Below, piece by piece: positions 6,699 through 7,460 of a stretch of 7,460 bases of DNA. The notes beneath the pieces were generated by a model, which made no database searches, had not been told where the DNA came from, and worked only from the letters and a program-made list of their open reading frames with translations. Positions within the stretch are counted from its first letter, which is position 1. Each line of letters opens with the position of its first letter. The position numbers were made by a program, and so were the translations under genes. This DNA comes from Bacteroidaceae bacterium (GTDB lineage Bacteria > Bacteroidota > Bacteroidia > Bacteroidales > Bacteroidaceae). The stretch is from NCBI GenBank assembly GCA_017383665.1, contig JAFNWA010000290.1, forward strand, positions 1 to 7,460, given 5' to 3'.

Positions 6699-7226
6699 AA
6701 ACAGATCTGGAAACAACAAGCCGCAGAAGTCATTGCCAATCTGCACTTGCCCGCTTACCACGCGATCCCCGATGTGGGACTCTTTTTGGAGCAGGTGACA
6801 CAATATATTAACTCCTACCTCTCCCCTATTGAGGGCGCAGCTATTACCGGCTCGATGATCAGCAACTATGTCAAGCGCGGACTGATCGCCAGCCCCGTGA
6901 AAAAGCAATATAACCGCGATCAGATCGCCCAGCTCTTTTTCATCACCGCTGCCAAGTCGGTGCTGTCCTTGGAGGAGCTGCAGACCATTCTGCGTGTGCA
7001 GCAGCGCAGCTATCCGGCTGCCGTAGCCTACGACTATTTCTGCATAGAGCTGGAAAATGTGCTGCAGTATGTGTTCGGTGTGAAAGACACGCTGGACTCC
7101 GTGGGTGTGGAAGACACCGACGAGAAAACGCTGCTGCGCAACACCATCATCGCCGCGGCACACCGCGCCTATCTGGGCGCATGCCTTGCCTATCACCGCG
7201 CACAGGAGAACGGCGATGCAACCTAA
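6696..7226 (+). CDS. DUF1836 domain-containing protein (HTH-like)
   Basis: A 176-residue soluble protein of the DUF1836 family, found mainly in Firmicutes; its biochemical role is not established. Translation probably starts at TTG (6696) behind a GGAGG site. Residues ~1-45 form an amphipathic N-terminal part. Residues ~48-82 (ITGSMISNYVKRGLI, then KKQYNRDQIAQLFFI) resemble the DNA-binding winged helix of MerR-type regulators: helix-turn-helix, short hairpin, then a Tyr-Asn-Arg-Asp-Gln helix. Residues 90-170 are helical (LSLEELQTIL and IIAAAHRAYLGACLAY) and could be a dimerisation or effector part. The length suits the family and no signal peptide or membrane segment is present. It is divergent from degV with a promoter of its own, and its last 11 nt overlap the start of the TSUP permease gene, so the two are probably one operon. 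A regulator of its own operon and of degV is a fair guess from the HTH and the layout, but it is inference. Confidence 0.85.
   Translation: MKQIWKQQAAEVIANLHLPAYHAIPDVGLFLEQVTQYINSYLSPIEGAAITGSMISNYVKRGLIASPVKKQYNRDQIAQLFFITAAKSVLSLEELQTILRVQQRSYPAAVAYDYFCIELENVLQYVFGVKDTLDSVGVEDTDEKTLLRNTIIAAAHRAYLGACLAYHRAQENGDAT
7204..7218 (+). promoter_or_regulatory. Internal ribosome-binding site of the TSUP gene inside DUF1836
   Basis: AGGAG (7204-7208) lies 7 nt before ATG (7216-7218), within the last codons of the DUF1836 gene. With an 11-nt overlap of the two reading frames (7216-7226), translational coupling is likely. Confidence 0.65.
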
Positions 7227-7460
7227 CTTCTACGTATATCTGCTGGTCTGCCCCATGGTGTTTCTGGCAGGCCTCATTGACGCCGTGGCCGGCGGCGGCG
7301 GACTGATTTCTCTGCCGGCGTATCTCATTGCCGGTCTTCCGGCACACAATGCCATCGCTACCAACAAGATGAGTTCCAGCATGGGCACTACTATCGCCAC
7401 GGTGCGCTACGGCATGGCCGGCTTTATCCCGTGGAAGGTAGCCTCTTTCTGCGTGGTCAC
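7216..7460 (+). CDS. TSUP family permease, TauE/SafE type (N-terminal part)
   Basis: Inner-membrane permease of the TSUP (sulfite exporter TauE/SafE, DUF81) family, whose members move small sulfur-containing or organic anions such as sulfite, sulfoacetate or related compounds. The 81 complete codons before the right edge are about a third of a normal member (~250 residues). The sequence shows the family's first half-repeat: a hydrophobic helix (~5-25) running into the hallmark glycine-rich AGLIDAVAGGGGLISLP (~19-35), then the second segment with AHNAIATNKMSSSMGTTIAT (~43-62) and the start of another helix. The ATG at 7216 has an AGGAG site and overlaps the DUF1836 stop by 11 nt. The substrate cannot be told from this fragment. 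Confidence 0.9.
   Translation, partial: MQPNFYVYLLVCPMVFLAGLIDAVAGGGGLISLPAYLIAGLPAHNAIATNKMSSSMGTTIATVRYGMAGFIPWKVASFCVV

Noticed and set aside
6203..6811. Plus-strand ORF of 202 codons across degV and the intergenic region
   Set aside because: It is antisense to degV, crosses both promoters and overlaps DUF1836 in another frame; the glycine-rich appearance comes from the complement of degV.

Overview
The window looks like two unrelated genomes joined at about position 6180-6195. Positions 1 to ~6180 read as Bacteroidales (Bacteroides/Prevotella-like gut lineage). The ABC proteins are of the Bacteroidales kind, the genes lack a clear Shine-Dalgarno sequence, the promoters fit the Bacteroidota TTTG / TAnnTTTG pattern, and there is a giant secreted multi-domain protease of a type common in that order. 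Positions ~6190 to 7460 read as Firmicutes (Clostridia-like). Base composition is visibly more GC-rich, SD sequences (AGAGG, GGAGG, AGGAG) stand 6-7 nt before the starts, the promoters are classical TTGACA/TATAAT type with 17-bp spacers, and the gene families (DegV, DUF1836, TSUP) are typical of Clostridia.

Layout, left part. A minus-strand mlaE-type permease gene (phospholipid transport between the membranes) runs off the left edge. It is divergent from a complete lptB (ATPase of the LPS export machine). The 158-bp gap between their starts carries a recognisable Bacteroidota promoter for each, so two outer-membrane lipid systems share one control region. After a 70-bp gap comes a 1,500-residue secreted subtilisin-like (S8) protease. 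It has an intact catalytic Asp/His/Asn/Ser set, an N-terminal propeptide domain, three Ig-like repeats, a cleaved-adhesin-like jelly roll, an Fn3 domain and a long beta-rich C-terminal region.

Layout, right part. A minus-strand degV-family gene keeps only its first ~110 codons and is cut where the protease sequence ends. It is divergent from a DUF1836 gene (HTH-containing, TTG start), which overlaps by 11 nt a TauE/SafE (TSUP) permease gene that runs off the right edge. Two divergent sigma-A promoters, an inverted repeat between them and a leader hairpin lie in the degV/DUF1836 gap.

The join truncates two genes tail to tail, with no insertion sequence, integrase or att-like repeat visible. 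A chimeric assembly or clone is therefore the simplest reading, and the last ~14 residues of the protease ORF are probably antisense degV DNA rather than real protein. No clear new biological system is visible. The more interesting biological points are the mlaE/lptB shared control region, the modular protease and the degV/DUF1836 control region.
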